Shown piece after piece: positions 1-6,962 of a DNA stretch of 64,000 bases (position 1 is its first letter; the number at the start of each line of letters is the position of its first letter). The stretch is from positions 12,090-76,089 of the forward strand of contig CAMLIT010000004.1 of assembly GCA_946480295.1 (NCBI GenBank). The letters are read 5' to 3'. This DNA is from an uncultured Gemmatimonadota bacterium. GTDB taxonomy: Bacteria > Gemmatimonadota > Gemmatimonadetes > Gemmatimonadales > Gemmatimonadaceae. The notes beneath the pieces are model-generated. The model ran no database searches, was not told the origin of the DNA, and worked only from the letters and a program-made list of their open reading frames with translations. A program made the position numbers and the translations under genes.

Positions 1-1
1 C

Positions 2-874
2 GCCGCCATCGGCGCGGCGCTCTCGTTCGGCAACGCCGCGTCGGCCCAGGCGCCGGCGGAGATCCTTCTCTGGCCGTCGGGCGCCCCCGGCGCGCTCGGC
101 ACCGCGCCGGAAGACCAGCCGTCGATCACCCCCTTCCTCCCCCCGGCCGGGAAGGGCACCGGCGCCGCCGTCGTGGTCTTCCCCGGCGGCGGCTACCAGC
201 ACCTCGCCACGGAGAAGGAGGGTGTCACCGCCGCGCACTGGCTCAACGGCCTCGGCGTCGCCGCCTTCGTCGTGCGCTACCGCCTCGGCCCGCGCTACCA
301 CCATCCCGTCATGCTCGAGGACGCCCAGCGCGCCGTCCGCACCGTGCGCGCCCGCGCCGCCGAGTGGCACCTCGATCCGAACCGCATCGCCGTCCTCGGC
401 TTCTCCGCCGGCGGGCACATGGCGTCGACGATCGGCACGCACTTCGACGCCGGCGACTCGGCGAGCGCCGACCCGATCGAGCGCGTGAGCTCGCGCCCGG
501 ACCTCATGATCCTGCTCTACCCGGTGATCACGATGACCGACCCGTACGCCCACCGCGGCTCGCGCAGGAACCTGCTCGGCGAGAATCCCTCGCCGGAGCT
601 CGTCCGGCTCATGTCCAACGAATTGCAGGTCACGCCGCAGACCCCACCGACCTTCATCGCCGCGACCACCGACGACCGGACCGTGCCGATCGAGAACGCG
701 CTCATGTTCTACCAGGCGCTGCACGCGGCGAAGGTGCCCGTGGAGCTGCACATCTTCGAGCACGGGTCGCACGGCTTCGGCCTCGCGCCCGACGACCCGG
801 TGCTCTCGAGCTGGACCACGCTCTGCGAGCGCTGGCTCCGGCGCCACGGCTGGCTCGACGCCGCCGCGCAGTGA
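2..874 (+). CDS. Secreted alpha/beta-hydrolase esterase (5' end outside window)
   Basis: The frame is open from the first bases of the window, so the true start lies upstream; the visible N-terminus is the end of a signal peptide (AASAQA cleavage-like site near positions 35-50). The first internal GTG at 173 would cut into the fold and is not the start. The alpha/beta-hydrolase features are an oxyanion-type FPGGGY motif, the nucleophile elbow GFSAGG, an acid in TTDDRTVP and a C-terminal HGSHGFG histidine. Such periplasmic or secreted esterases usually remove acetyl or feruloyl groups from hemicellulose or pectin; with a pectinase 28 bp downstream, acetyl-pectin or acetylxylan esterase is the best guess. 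The exact substrate is inferred from context. Confidence 0.85.
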   Translation, partial: AAIGAALSFGNAASAQAPAEILLWPSGAPGALGTAPEDQPSITPFLPPAGKGTGAAVVVFPGGGYQHLATEKEGVTAAHWLNGLGVAAFVVRYRLGPRYHHPVMLEDAQRAVRTVRARAAEWHLDPNRIAVLGFSAGGHMASTIGTHFDAGDSASADPIERVSSRPDLMILLYPVITMTDPYAHRGSRRNLLGENPSPELVRLMSNELQVTPQTPPTFIAATTDDRTVPIENALMFYQALHAAKVPVELHIFEHGSHGFGLAPDDPVLSSWTTLCERWLRRHGWLDAAAQ

Positions 875-902
875 CGCGGCGGCGCTCGATATCACTCTCC
901 TG

Positions 903-3335
903 ATGACTCGCCTTTCCTCGACGCTCGCTCGCGCCGCGGCCCTCGCCTGCGCGGCGGCCTGCTTCGCCTCCGTCGCATCCGCCCAGGACACGCGGCACGT
1001 CACCGAGCCCACCGTTCCTCCCGCCTGCACCACCCTCGCGGCCCGGCTCGTGCCCGTCGGCGACAGCACCCTCGCCGATGCCGACGAGCGGCGCCCCGAC
1101 ACGCGCCGCGTCCAGGACGCGATCGATCGGTGCGCGCGCGGCCGAGCCGTGGTCCTCGCCGCCGACGGAGAGCGGCGCGCCTTCCTCACCGGCCCCCTCC
1201 AGCTCCGTCCCGGCGTCACCCTCGTCGTCGGCGGCGGCGCGATCCTCTTCGGTTCGCGCGACCCGCGCGATTACGACCTCGCGCCCGGAAGCTGCGGCAT
1301 CGTCAGCCCCAGGGGCCACGGCTGCAAGCCGCTCATCCTCGCCGAGCGGGCGCGCGGCTCCGGCGTCATGGGGCCCGGCACCATCGACGGACGCGGCTGG
1401 GCGAACCTCCTCGGCCGCGACATCTCCTGGTGGGGGCTCGCCGAGCAGGCGCGCGCCAGCTACAAGCTGAGCCAGAACTGCCCGCGGCTGCTCCAGGCGC
1501 TCCGCACCGACGACTTCACGCTCTACCGCATCACCCTGCGCAACTCGCCGAACTTCCACGTCGTGTTCGACCGCGGCAACGGCTTCACCGCCTGGGGCGT
1601 CGTCATCCACACGCCGAAGAACGCGCGCAACACCGATGGCATCGACCCGGCGAGCGCCAGCAACGTGACGATCACCCACAGCTTCATCTCGACGGGTGAC
1701 GACGATGTCGCGATCAAGGCGGGGAGCACCGGGCCGGCGACGCACATGACGATCTCGCACGATCACTTCTACGCCGGCCACGGCATGTCCATCGGCAGCG
1801 AGACGAACGGCGGAGCGAGCGACATCCTCGTGCAGGACCTCTCGATCGACGGCGCCGACAACGGCCTGCGCATTAAGTCCAACTCGGCGCGCGGGGGGCT
1901 CGTGCACGACGTGCGCTACGAGGACGTCTGCATCCGCCGCACGAAGAACCCGATCTTCATGGACACGCACTACTCGGCCTCCGCCCGGACCGAGGGGAGC
2001 CTCGTGCCCGTCTTTCGCGACATCGCCTTCAAGGACGTGCGTGTCCTCGACCGCGGGACCGTCACGCTCGACGGCTACGATGCGGCGCGCCCGCTGCGGC
2101 TGGCGATGGACAACGTCGTCTTCGACGAGCCGGCCTCCATCGCCGTGAAGGCGCGGCACGTGGACGTGCACGAGGGGCCCGGCCCGATGAACCTCCCGCT
2201 CGCGGGCGACGACGTCCACGTCACCGGGTCCACCACCGAGACGGCGGGCCAGCAGTGCGCGGACAAGTTCGTGCCCGATCCGCGGACCGTCGCGGCGGCC
2301 GCGGTGGATCCGGCGAAGTACGCCGCCGTCGTCGACGCGCGCTACACCGGCGTGGACGGCGCGATCGTGAACGGCGCGCCGACCTTCCGCACCCTCGGCG
2401 CGGCCATCTCGCACCTGCCGCAGGGCGGCGTCGGCCGCGCGGTGATCTTCCTGCGCAACGGCCGCTATCACGAGAAGCTCGACATCGACCGTCCGTACCT
2501 CACCCTGCGCGGCGAGAGTCGCGACAGCACGATCATCACCTACGACGCGGCGGCGGGGGAGCCGGCGCCCGGGGGCGGCACGTATGGCACGCGCGGCAGC
2601 TACACCCTCCGTATCGTCGCGCCTGACTTCCGCGCCGAGAATCTCACGATCGAGAACGCGTTCGACTACCCCGCCAACGCGGCGAAGCCCGACTCCGATC
2701 CCACCAGGCTGCGCGGCTCGCAGGGGGTCGCGCTGCTCCTGGACATGGCCAGCGACCGCGCGACGTTCGTGAACGTGAAGATCACCGGCTACCAGGACAC
2801 GCTCTTCCCCAACGTCGGCCGCGCGTACTTCTACAAGTGCGAGATCTGGGGGAACGTCGACTTCATCTTCGGCGCCGGTCGCGCCGTGTTCGACGACTGC
2901 GACATCGTCTCGCGCGATCGCGGCAGCCGCACCAACAACGGCTACATCACCGCGCCGAGCACGCCGGCGTCGCAGCCCTACGGCTTCGTCTTCGTCCACA
3001 GCCGGTTGAAGAAGGAGCACCCCGGGATGGCGCCGAACTCCGTCGCCCTCGGCCGGCCGTGGCACCCGTACGGCAACCCGAACGTCAGCTCCAGCGCGGT
3101 GTTCATCGACTGCTGGATGGACGATCACATCGGCGCGAAGGGGTGGGATCGCATGTCGTCGACCGACTCCACCGGCGCGCGCACCTGGAACCTGCCGGAG
3201 AACGCGCGCTTCTTCGAGTACGGCACCACCGGTCCGGGCGCCGTGGCGAGCCCGGCGCGCCGCGTCCTCACCGCGGATCAGGCGAAGCGCTACGCCCCCG
3301 CCGCCGTGCTCGACGGCTGGGTGCCCGCGCACTGA
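903..3335 (+). CDS. Secreted polygalacturonase (GH28) - pectin methylesterase (CE8) fusion
   Basis: An 810-residue two-enzyme protein. It begins with a signal peptide (hydrophobic stretch ending ASAQD around residue 28). Residues about 40-455 form a GH28 beta-helix with the family signatures in order: NTDGID (~243), GDDDVAIK (~265), GHGMSIGSE (~292) and RIKSN (~322). Residues about 470-800 form a CE8 pectin methylesterase with GYQDTLF (~630), VDFIFG (~652) and LGRPW (~715), which carry the catalytic Gln, Asp and Arg. CE8 removes methyl esters from homogalacturonan and GH28 cleaves the demethylated chain, so the fusion couples two consecutive steps. It follows the esterase by 28 bp and is probably co-transcribed, ending at a strong hairpin. 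All signature residues are present. Confidence 0.93.
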   Translation: MTRLSSTLARAAALACAAACFASVASAQDTRHVTEPTVPPACTTLAARLVPVGDSTLADADERRPDTRRVQDAIDRCARGRAVVLAADGERRAFLTGPLQLRPGVTLVVGGGAILFGSRDPRDYDLAPGSCGIVSPRGHGCKPLILAERARGSGVMGPGTIDGRGWANLLGRDISWWGLAEQARASYKLSQNCPRLLQALRTDDFTLYRITLRNSPNFHVVFDRGNGFTAWGVVIHTPKNARNTDGIDPASASNVTITHSFISTGDDDVAIKAGSTGPATHMTISHDHFYAGHGMSIGSETNGGASDILVQDLSIDGADNGLRIKSNSARGGLVHDVRYEDVCIRRTKNPIFMDTHYSASARTEGSLVPVFRDIAFKDVRVLDRGTVTLDGYDAARPLRLAMDNVVFDEPASIAVKARHVDVHEGPGPMNLPLAGDDVHVTGSTTETAGQQCADKFVPDPRTVAAAAVDPAKYAAVVDARYTGVDGAIVNGAPTFRTLGAAISHLPQGGVGRAVIFLRNGRYHEKLDIDRPYLTLRGESRDSTIITYDAAAGEPAPGGGTYGTRGSYTLRIVAPDFRAENLTIENAFDYPANAAKPDSDPTRLRGSQGVALLLDMASDRATFVNVKITGYQDTLFPNVGRAYFYKCEIWGNVDFIFGAGRAVFDDCDIVSRDRGSRTNNGYITAPSTPASQPYGFVFVHSRLKKEHPGMAPNSVALGRPWHPYGNPNVSSSAVFIDCWMDDHIGAKGWDRMSSTDSTGARTWNLPENARFFEYGTTGPGAVASPARRVLTADQAKRYAPAAVLDGWVPAH

Positions 3336-3367
3336 GCGCGCGCCGACGCGGGTCACAGGGGTAGAAG

Positions 3368-3407
3368 AAGCGAGCGGCCTGTCGTCGAATCGACAGGCCG
3401 CTCGCTT
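3368..3407 (+). terminator. Rho-independent terminator after pectinase gene
   Basis: A perfect 17-bp inverted repeat (arms 3368-3384 and 3391-3407, 6-nt loop) lies 32 bp after the pectinase stop. The stem itself ends in TT and is followed by TCC, so the U-tract is short. It closes the esterase-pectinase unit. Confidence 0.85.
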
Positions 3408-3526
3408 TCCGGCACGCAAACCGCATTATTCGTGGGCGCGCTCGTGAGTCGGTGTCCGCGGGGCCGCGGCAACGCCGGCGAGCCACGGCCCTCGGCCGTT
3501 CGGCGCTGGCTGGCGGAGGTTGAATC

Positions 3527-4033
3527 ATGGACATCGTTAGGCGAGTCACCCCGGGGCTGCTCCTGTGCGCGGCGGCGTGCGGCGGCGGACCGGCGCCCCG
3601 CACGGGGCCCGCGATCGCGGGCACCACGACCGACTCCGCGTTCGGCGAGGTGTGGAGCGTCGACACGACCAGCCCCGCGAGCGTCGGGGCGGCCGCCAAC
3701 GGGAGCCGCGTCATCCGCAACCGCGACTGGGCGGGCCAGGGCGCGACGCGCCTCGAGGACGTCCTCGTCGGCCGCGTCCCCGGCGTGCAGGTCCTCACGA
3801 CGCCCCGCGGCTTCGCCGTGCAGATCCGCGGCGCGACGTCGATCCTCGGCAGCAACCAGCCGCTGTACATCGTGGACGGGGTCCCGTTCGACGCCAGCCA
3901 GGACGGACTCGTCGCGATCCCACCGTCGGACGTCGCGCGGATCGAGGTGCTGAAGGACGCCGCGTCCACCGCGCAGTACGGGGTGCGCGGCGGCAACGGC
4001 GTGGTGATCATCACGACCAAGCGCGCGCCCTGA
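3527..4033 (+). CDS. Lipoprotein consisting of a stand-alone TonB-receptor plug domain
   Basis: A 168-residue protein with a short signal sequence and a lipobox-like AAAC (Cys near residue 19). The rest matches only the plug domain of SusC-type receptors: RLEDVLVGRVPGVQV, a VQIRGATS segment, PLYIVDGVPF, and the terminal IEVLKDAAS..YGVRGGNGVVIIT block that normally leads into the barrel. The protein stops right there, so no beta-barrel is encoded; the next 60 bases hold only a hairpin. It is therefore a complete small gene and not a receptor truncated by a frameshift. ATG at 3527 follows a GGCGGAGGTT ribosome site. Function is unknown; it could interact with TonB, SusD-like proteins or a barrel in trans. 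Confidence 0.8.
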   Translation: MDIVRRVTPGLLLCAAACGGGPAPRTGPAIAGTTTDSAFGEVWSVDTTSPASVGAAANGSRVIRNRDWAGQGATRLEDVLVGRVPGVQVLTTPRGFAVQIRGATSILGSNQPLYIVDGVPFDASQDGLVAIPPSDVARIEVLKDAASTAQYGVRGGNGVVIITTKRAP

Positions 4034-4058
4034 GCGCGCGAGCACGCTGAAACGAAGA

Positions 4059-4095
4059 CGGCCCACCGCGCCCCGACCACGGGCGCGGTGGGCCG
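4059..4095 (-). terminator. Terminator between plug lipoprotein and amt
   Basis: A perfect 15-bp inverted repeat (4059-4073 / 4081-4095, 7-nt loop) sits between convergent genes. Read on the minus strand it is followed by TCTTCGTTT, a T-rich tail, so it best serves the ammonium transporter gene that ends at 4103. It may also stop the plus-strand plug lipoprotein transcript. Confidence 0.8.
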
Positions 4096-4102
4096 CCTCG
4101 TA

Positions 4103-5425
4103 TCACGCCGCGTCGAAGATCGGCTGGTCGCTCGCCGGCGACGGCAGCAGCACCCCCTCGCCGATGCGTCGTCCTGTGCCGGCGACGCTCCAGCCGTCGC
4201 CGTCCTCGTACGCGTGCTCGCCGTGCTCGCTGAGGTCCACGCCCGCGATCTCGTCAGGCATCGGGATGCGCAGCGAGCCGACCGCGCGCAGCCGCGCGAG
4301 CACCAGCGCCGTGAGCGGCGCCGCGAGCGCGATCGTGCACGCCACCGCGAGCGCCTGCACCCCGAGCAGCCGCGGGTTGCCGTAGAGCAGGCCGTTCGCG
4401 CCCGCCGGGTTCACCGCCGTCGTCGCGAACACGCCGGTCAGGAGCGACCCGACGATCCCCGCCACGCCGTGGCAGGCGAAGACGTCGAGCGCGTCGTCGA
4501 TGCGCGTGCGATTGCGGAGCTGCATCGCCGCGTAGCTCGCGCCCGCGCCGAGCGCGCCGATGGCCAGCGCGGCCAGCGGCGTCACGTAGCCGGCGGCGGG
4601 AGTGATGGCCACGAGGCCGACGACGGCGCCGGTGGCCGCGCCGACCGCCGTCGCCTGTCCCGTCCGCGTGAGGTCGATGAGGATCCACGTCACCAGCGCG
4701 GCCGCCGCCGCGGCGTGTGACGTCATCAGCGCGTTCGCCGCCACCCCGTCCGCCGCCAGCGCCGATCCGGCGTTGAAGCCGAGCCACCCGACCCAGAGCA
4801 GCCCCGCCCCCGCGAGCGTGAACATCACGTTGTGCGGCCGCAGCGCCGTGCGGCCGAAGTCGTGCCGCCGGCCGAGCATGATCGCCGCGACGAGCGCCGC
4901 GGTCCCCGCGCTCACGTGCACGACGGTGCCGCCGGCGAAGTCGAGCGCGCCGAGCTGGTGCAGCCACCCGTCCGTCCCCCACACCCAGTGCGCGAGCGGA
5001 TCGTAGACGAGCGTCGTCCACAGCACCGCGAAGATCAGGTACGCATGGAACCGGATGCGCTCCACCATCGCGCCGGAGATGAGCGCGACGGTGATGCCGG
5101 CGAACATCGCCTGGAATCCGACGTAGGCGATGTGCGGGATCGTCGCCGCGTACGGCCCCGCGGCCGCGCCGACCCCGCTCAGCCCCAACCAGACGGGCTT
5201 GCCGATCAGCGTGCCCGGGCCGAACGAGAGCGTGTAGCCGGCCAGCACCCACTGGACGCCGACGATCGCCAGCGCCGCGATCGACATCATGAACGTGTTC
5301 AGCGCGGCTCGCGCCCGTACCAGCCCGCCGTAGAAGAGGGCGAGCCCCGGGACCATGAGGAGCACGAGCGCGGTGGAGATGAGCACCCAGGCGGTGTCGC
5401 CGGCGGAGATCTGCGGGGCGCTCAT
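4103..5425 (-). CDS. amt: Ammonium transporter (Amt family)
   Basis: A 440-residue inner-membrane ammonium channel with about 11 predicted membrane helices. The family signature DFAGGTVVH carries the ammonium-recruiting Asp162 and the first pore histidine (His170); the second pore histidine is His319 in FACHGVAG. Both twin-His residues are therefore intact. The cytoplasmic C-terminal tail (after about residue 405) is present and includes the GVDLSEHGE segment, which PII proteins act on in other Amt channels. The start codon overlaps the stop of the upstream PII gene by 4 bp (ATGA), so the two are translationally coupled, the usual glnK-amtB pairing for nitrogen-controlled ammonium uptake. Confidence 0.96.
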   Translation of the reverse strand: MSAPQISAGDTAWVLISTALVLLMVPGLALFYGGLVRARAALNTFMMSIAALAIVGVQWVLAGYTLSFGPGTLIGKPVWLGLSGVGAAAGPYAATIPHIAYVGFQAMFAGITVALISGAMVERIRFHAYLIFAVLWTTLVYDPLAHWVWGTDGWLHQLGALDFAGGTVVHVSAGTAALVAAIMLGRRHDFGRTALRPHNVMFTLAGAGLLWVGWLGFNAGSALAADGVAANALMTSHAAAAAALVTWILIDLTRTGQATAVGAATGAVVGLVAITPAAGYVTPLAALAIGALGAGASYAAMQLRNRTRIDDALDVFACHGVAGIVGSLLTGVFATTAVNPAGANGLLYGNPRLLGVQALAVACTIALAAPLTALVLARLRAVGSLRIPMPDEIAGVDLSEHGEHAYEDGDGWSVAGTGRRIGEGVLLPSPASDQPIFDAA

Positions 5426-5820
5426 GCCGCACTCTCCGTCTGCATCCGGGCGCGCGCCTGGACGTCGTCCGCCGTCACCGGCGTGAGGGCCGAGTTGTCC
5501 TCCTCGCCGGTGCGGATGCGGATCACCTGATCGAGCGGCTGGACGAAGATCTTGCCGTCGCCGACCTCGCCGGTCCGGGCGGACGAGAGGATCGCGTGGA
5601 TGGTGGGCTCGACGAAGGGTTCGGAGACGGCCATCTCGATCCGCACCTTGTCGCGGAACTCGAGGAGCACGGCAGTGCCGCGATAGTGCTCCACCACTTC
5701 GTGCTCACCGCCATGGCCGCTGACCCGGGAGATCGTCATCCCGGTCACGCCCACCCGGAAGAGCGCCTCCTTCACCGCCGTCAGCCGCTCTGGTCGCACC
5801 ACCGTCACGATCAGCTTCAT
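5422..5820 (-). CDS. PII-family nitrogen regulator with atypical T-loop
   Basis: A 132-residue PII (GlnB/GlnK) protein. The start chosen is the ATG at 5820, giving the canonical MKLIV N-terminus behind GGAGGA; an upstream in-frame extension is ignored because it lacks family similarity. The nucleotide-binding B-loop (TGEVGDGKIFV) and C-loop (RIRTGEED) are intact, so ATP/ADP binding is expected. The T-loop has normal length but unusual residues: by ungapped alignment to E. coli GlnB, Arg38 is Gly, Gln39 (2-oxoglutarate/Mg ligand) is Glu, Lys40 is His, and the uridylylated Tyr51 is Val; Tyr46 is kept. Classical GlnD uridylylation is therefore impossible at residue 51. It is coupled to amt, its likely target. 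Confidence 0.93.
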   Translation of the reverse strand: MKLIVTVVRPERLTAVKEALFRVGVTGMTISRVSGHGGEHEVVEHYRGTAVLLEFRDKVRIEMAVSEPFVEPTIHAILSSARTGEVGDGKIFVQPLDQVIRIRTGEEDNSALTPVTADDVQARARMQTESAA

Positions 5821-5863
5821 CGAGCCATCCTCCGCCTGCGGGTGTGGGGGTCCTCTGCCGCAG

Positions 5864-5894
5864 ACGATAGGCCAGGCTTGACCAAGTGTCAAGC
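5864..5894 (-). promoter_or_regulatory. Sigma70-type promoter of PII-amt with overlapping inverted repeat
   Basis: On the minus strand a consensus -35 TTGACA (5887-5892) is followed by a 17-bp spacer and a -10 TATCGT (5864-5869), giving a transcript start near 5857 and a 37-nt leader. An inverted repeat GCTTGA-N7-TCAAGC (5876-5894) covers the -35 and could be an operator. No sigma54 -24/-12 pattern was found. Confidence 0.65.
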
Positions 5895-6011
5895 GGAAAG
5901 TGCAAGATCAGCACGACTGCAGTGACATTCTCCAACTTTTGACCATCTGTTTATGAAAATGCGCCGCCAATCTTGCCGATTGTGCACTCAGTGCCCATGG
6001 ACCGTCGACGC

Positions 6012-6059
6012 AAAAAAATGCTCCGCCCGTGCGGAGGGGGGCCTCCCGCCGGGCGGAGC
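6012..6059 (-). terminator. Rho-independent terminator of araD
   Basis: On the minus strand a 10-bp stem (GCTCCGCCCG with CGGGCGGAGC, 6050-6059 and 6020-6029) with a smaller inner stem is followed directly by A and then seven T residues (6012-6018). This is the clearest intrinsic terminator in the window; it ends the araD transcript. Confidence 0.92.
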
Positions 6060-6112
6060 GATCCGCCGCGTTCGTCGAGGAGCCGGGCGCCCGCCGTCCG
6101 GGCGCCCGCCCC

Positions 6113-6841
6113 TCACTTCTGCCCGTAGTACGCCCCGGGCCCGTGCTTCCGGAAGAAGTGCTTGTTCAGCAGCCCGTCCGGGATCGGCGCCGCCGCCGCC
6201 TCCAGCACCAGCGTGTGGTAGGTCATCTTCGCCACTTCCTCGAGGATCGACGCGGTCTCCACCGCCGCCGACACCGACGGGCCCCAGCAGAAGCTCGCGT
6301 GCCCCCGCACCAGCGCCGCCGGCATCCGCAGCGGGTCCAGCCCCGCCATCCGCCGCACGATCGCCTCCCCGGTGTTCGCCTCGTAGCCGCTCTCGATCTC
6401 CCCCGGCGAGAGATGCTCGGTCAGCGGCACGGGGCCGTGGAAGTAGTCCGCGTGCGTCGTCCCCATGCACGGGATCTCGCGCCCGGCCTGCGCCCAGACG
6501 GTCGCGTAGTGCGAGTGCGTGTGCACCACGCCCCCGACCTGCGGGAAGGCACGGTACAGCACGAGGTGCGTCGGCAGGTCCGACGACGGCCGCAGCGCGC
6601 CCTCGACGATCCGTCCATCGAGGTCGGTGACGACGAGGTCCTGCTCCCGCATCTCCTCGTACGGCACGCCGCTCGGCTTGATGATGACGAGGCCGCGCTC
6701 GCGGTCCACCGCGCTCGCGTTGCCGAAGGTGAACAGCGCCAGCCCGCGGCGCGACAGCGCCACGTTGGCCGCCAGGACCTCGCGCCGGAGCGCGGCGAGG
6801 TTCGTCGAGGAGGACGTCGGGGAGGAAGTCTGGTGTGCCAT
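6113..6841 (-). CDS. araD: L-ribulose-5-phosphate 4-epimerase
   Basis: A 242-residue class II aldolase/epimerase (E. coli AraD has 231) that converts L-ribulose 5-phosphate to D-xylulose 5-phosphate, the last step of L-arabinose catabolism. Substrate and metal motifs are visible: GNAS, KPSGVPY, the zinc-binding HTHSHYAT pair and the third zinc histidine in RGHASFCWG. ATG at 6841 gives the expected N-terminus; there is no clear Shine-Dalgarno, and a TACATT -10-like box (6852-6857) lies just upstream, so the mRNA may be nearly leaderless. It is divergent from ribulokinase. No L-arabinose isomerase gene is in this window. Confidence 0.93.
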   Translation of the reverse strand: MAHQTSSPTSSSTNLAALRREVLAANVALSRRGLALFTFGNASAVDRERGLVIIKPSGVPYEEMREQDLVVTDLDGRIVEGALRPSSDLPTHLVLYRAFPQVGGVVHTHSHYATVWAQAGREIPCMGTTHADYFHGPVPLTEHLSPGEIESGYEANTGEAIVRRMAGLDPLRMPAALVRGHASFCWGPSVSAAVETASILEEVAKMTYHTLVLEAAAAPIPDGLLNKHFFRKHGPGAYYGQK

Positions 6842-6899
6842 GATGCGTCGCAATGTAAGCCGCTGCGCGCGCGTGGTGGAGCGACGTGCGCCGCGCGGC

Positions 6900-6929
6900 T
6901 TGCGTCGGCGCCGACCGCGCGTCGATACT
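6900..6929 (+). promoter_or_regulatory. Candidate promoter/operator of araB
   Basis: In the 121-bp araD-araB divergent spacer a TTGCGT (6900-6905) and GATACT (6924-6929) are separated by 18 bp. A 12-bp perfect palindrome GTCGGCGCCGAC (6904-6915) fills the space between them, where a repressor would block RNA polymerase. The promoter match is moderate. Confidence 0.45.
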
Positions 6930-6962
6930 TGGAACTCCCCCCTCGAGAGGCACGGCAGACCG

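Noticed and set aside
702..3419. A long open frame (about 900 codons) on the minus strand opposite the pectinase gene
   Set aside because: Arg/Ala/Val-rich translation with no domain; it is the antisense shadow of a very GC-rich gene. The plus strand has two complete enzyme families.
5864..5980. Sigma54 (-24/-12) promoter for the PII-amt unit
   Set aside because: No GG-N10-GC pattern with flanking TTGC at the right spacing; a better sigma70-type match is present.
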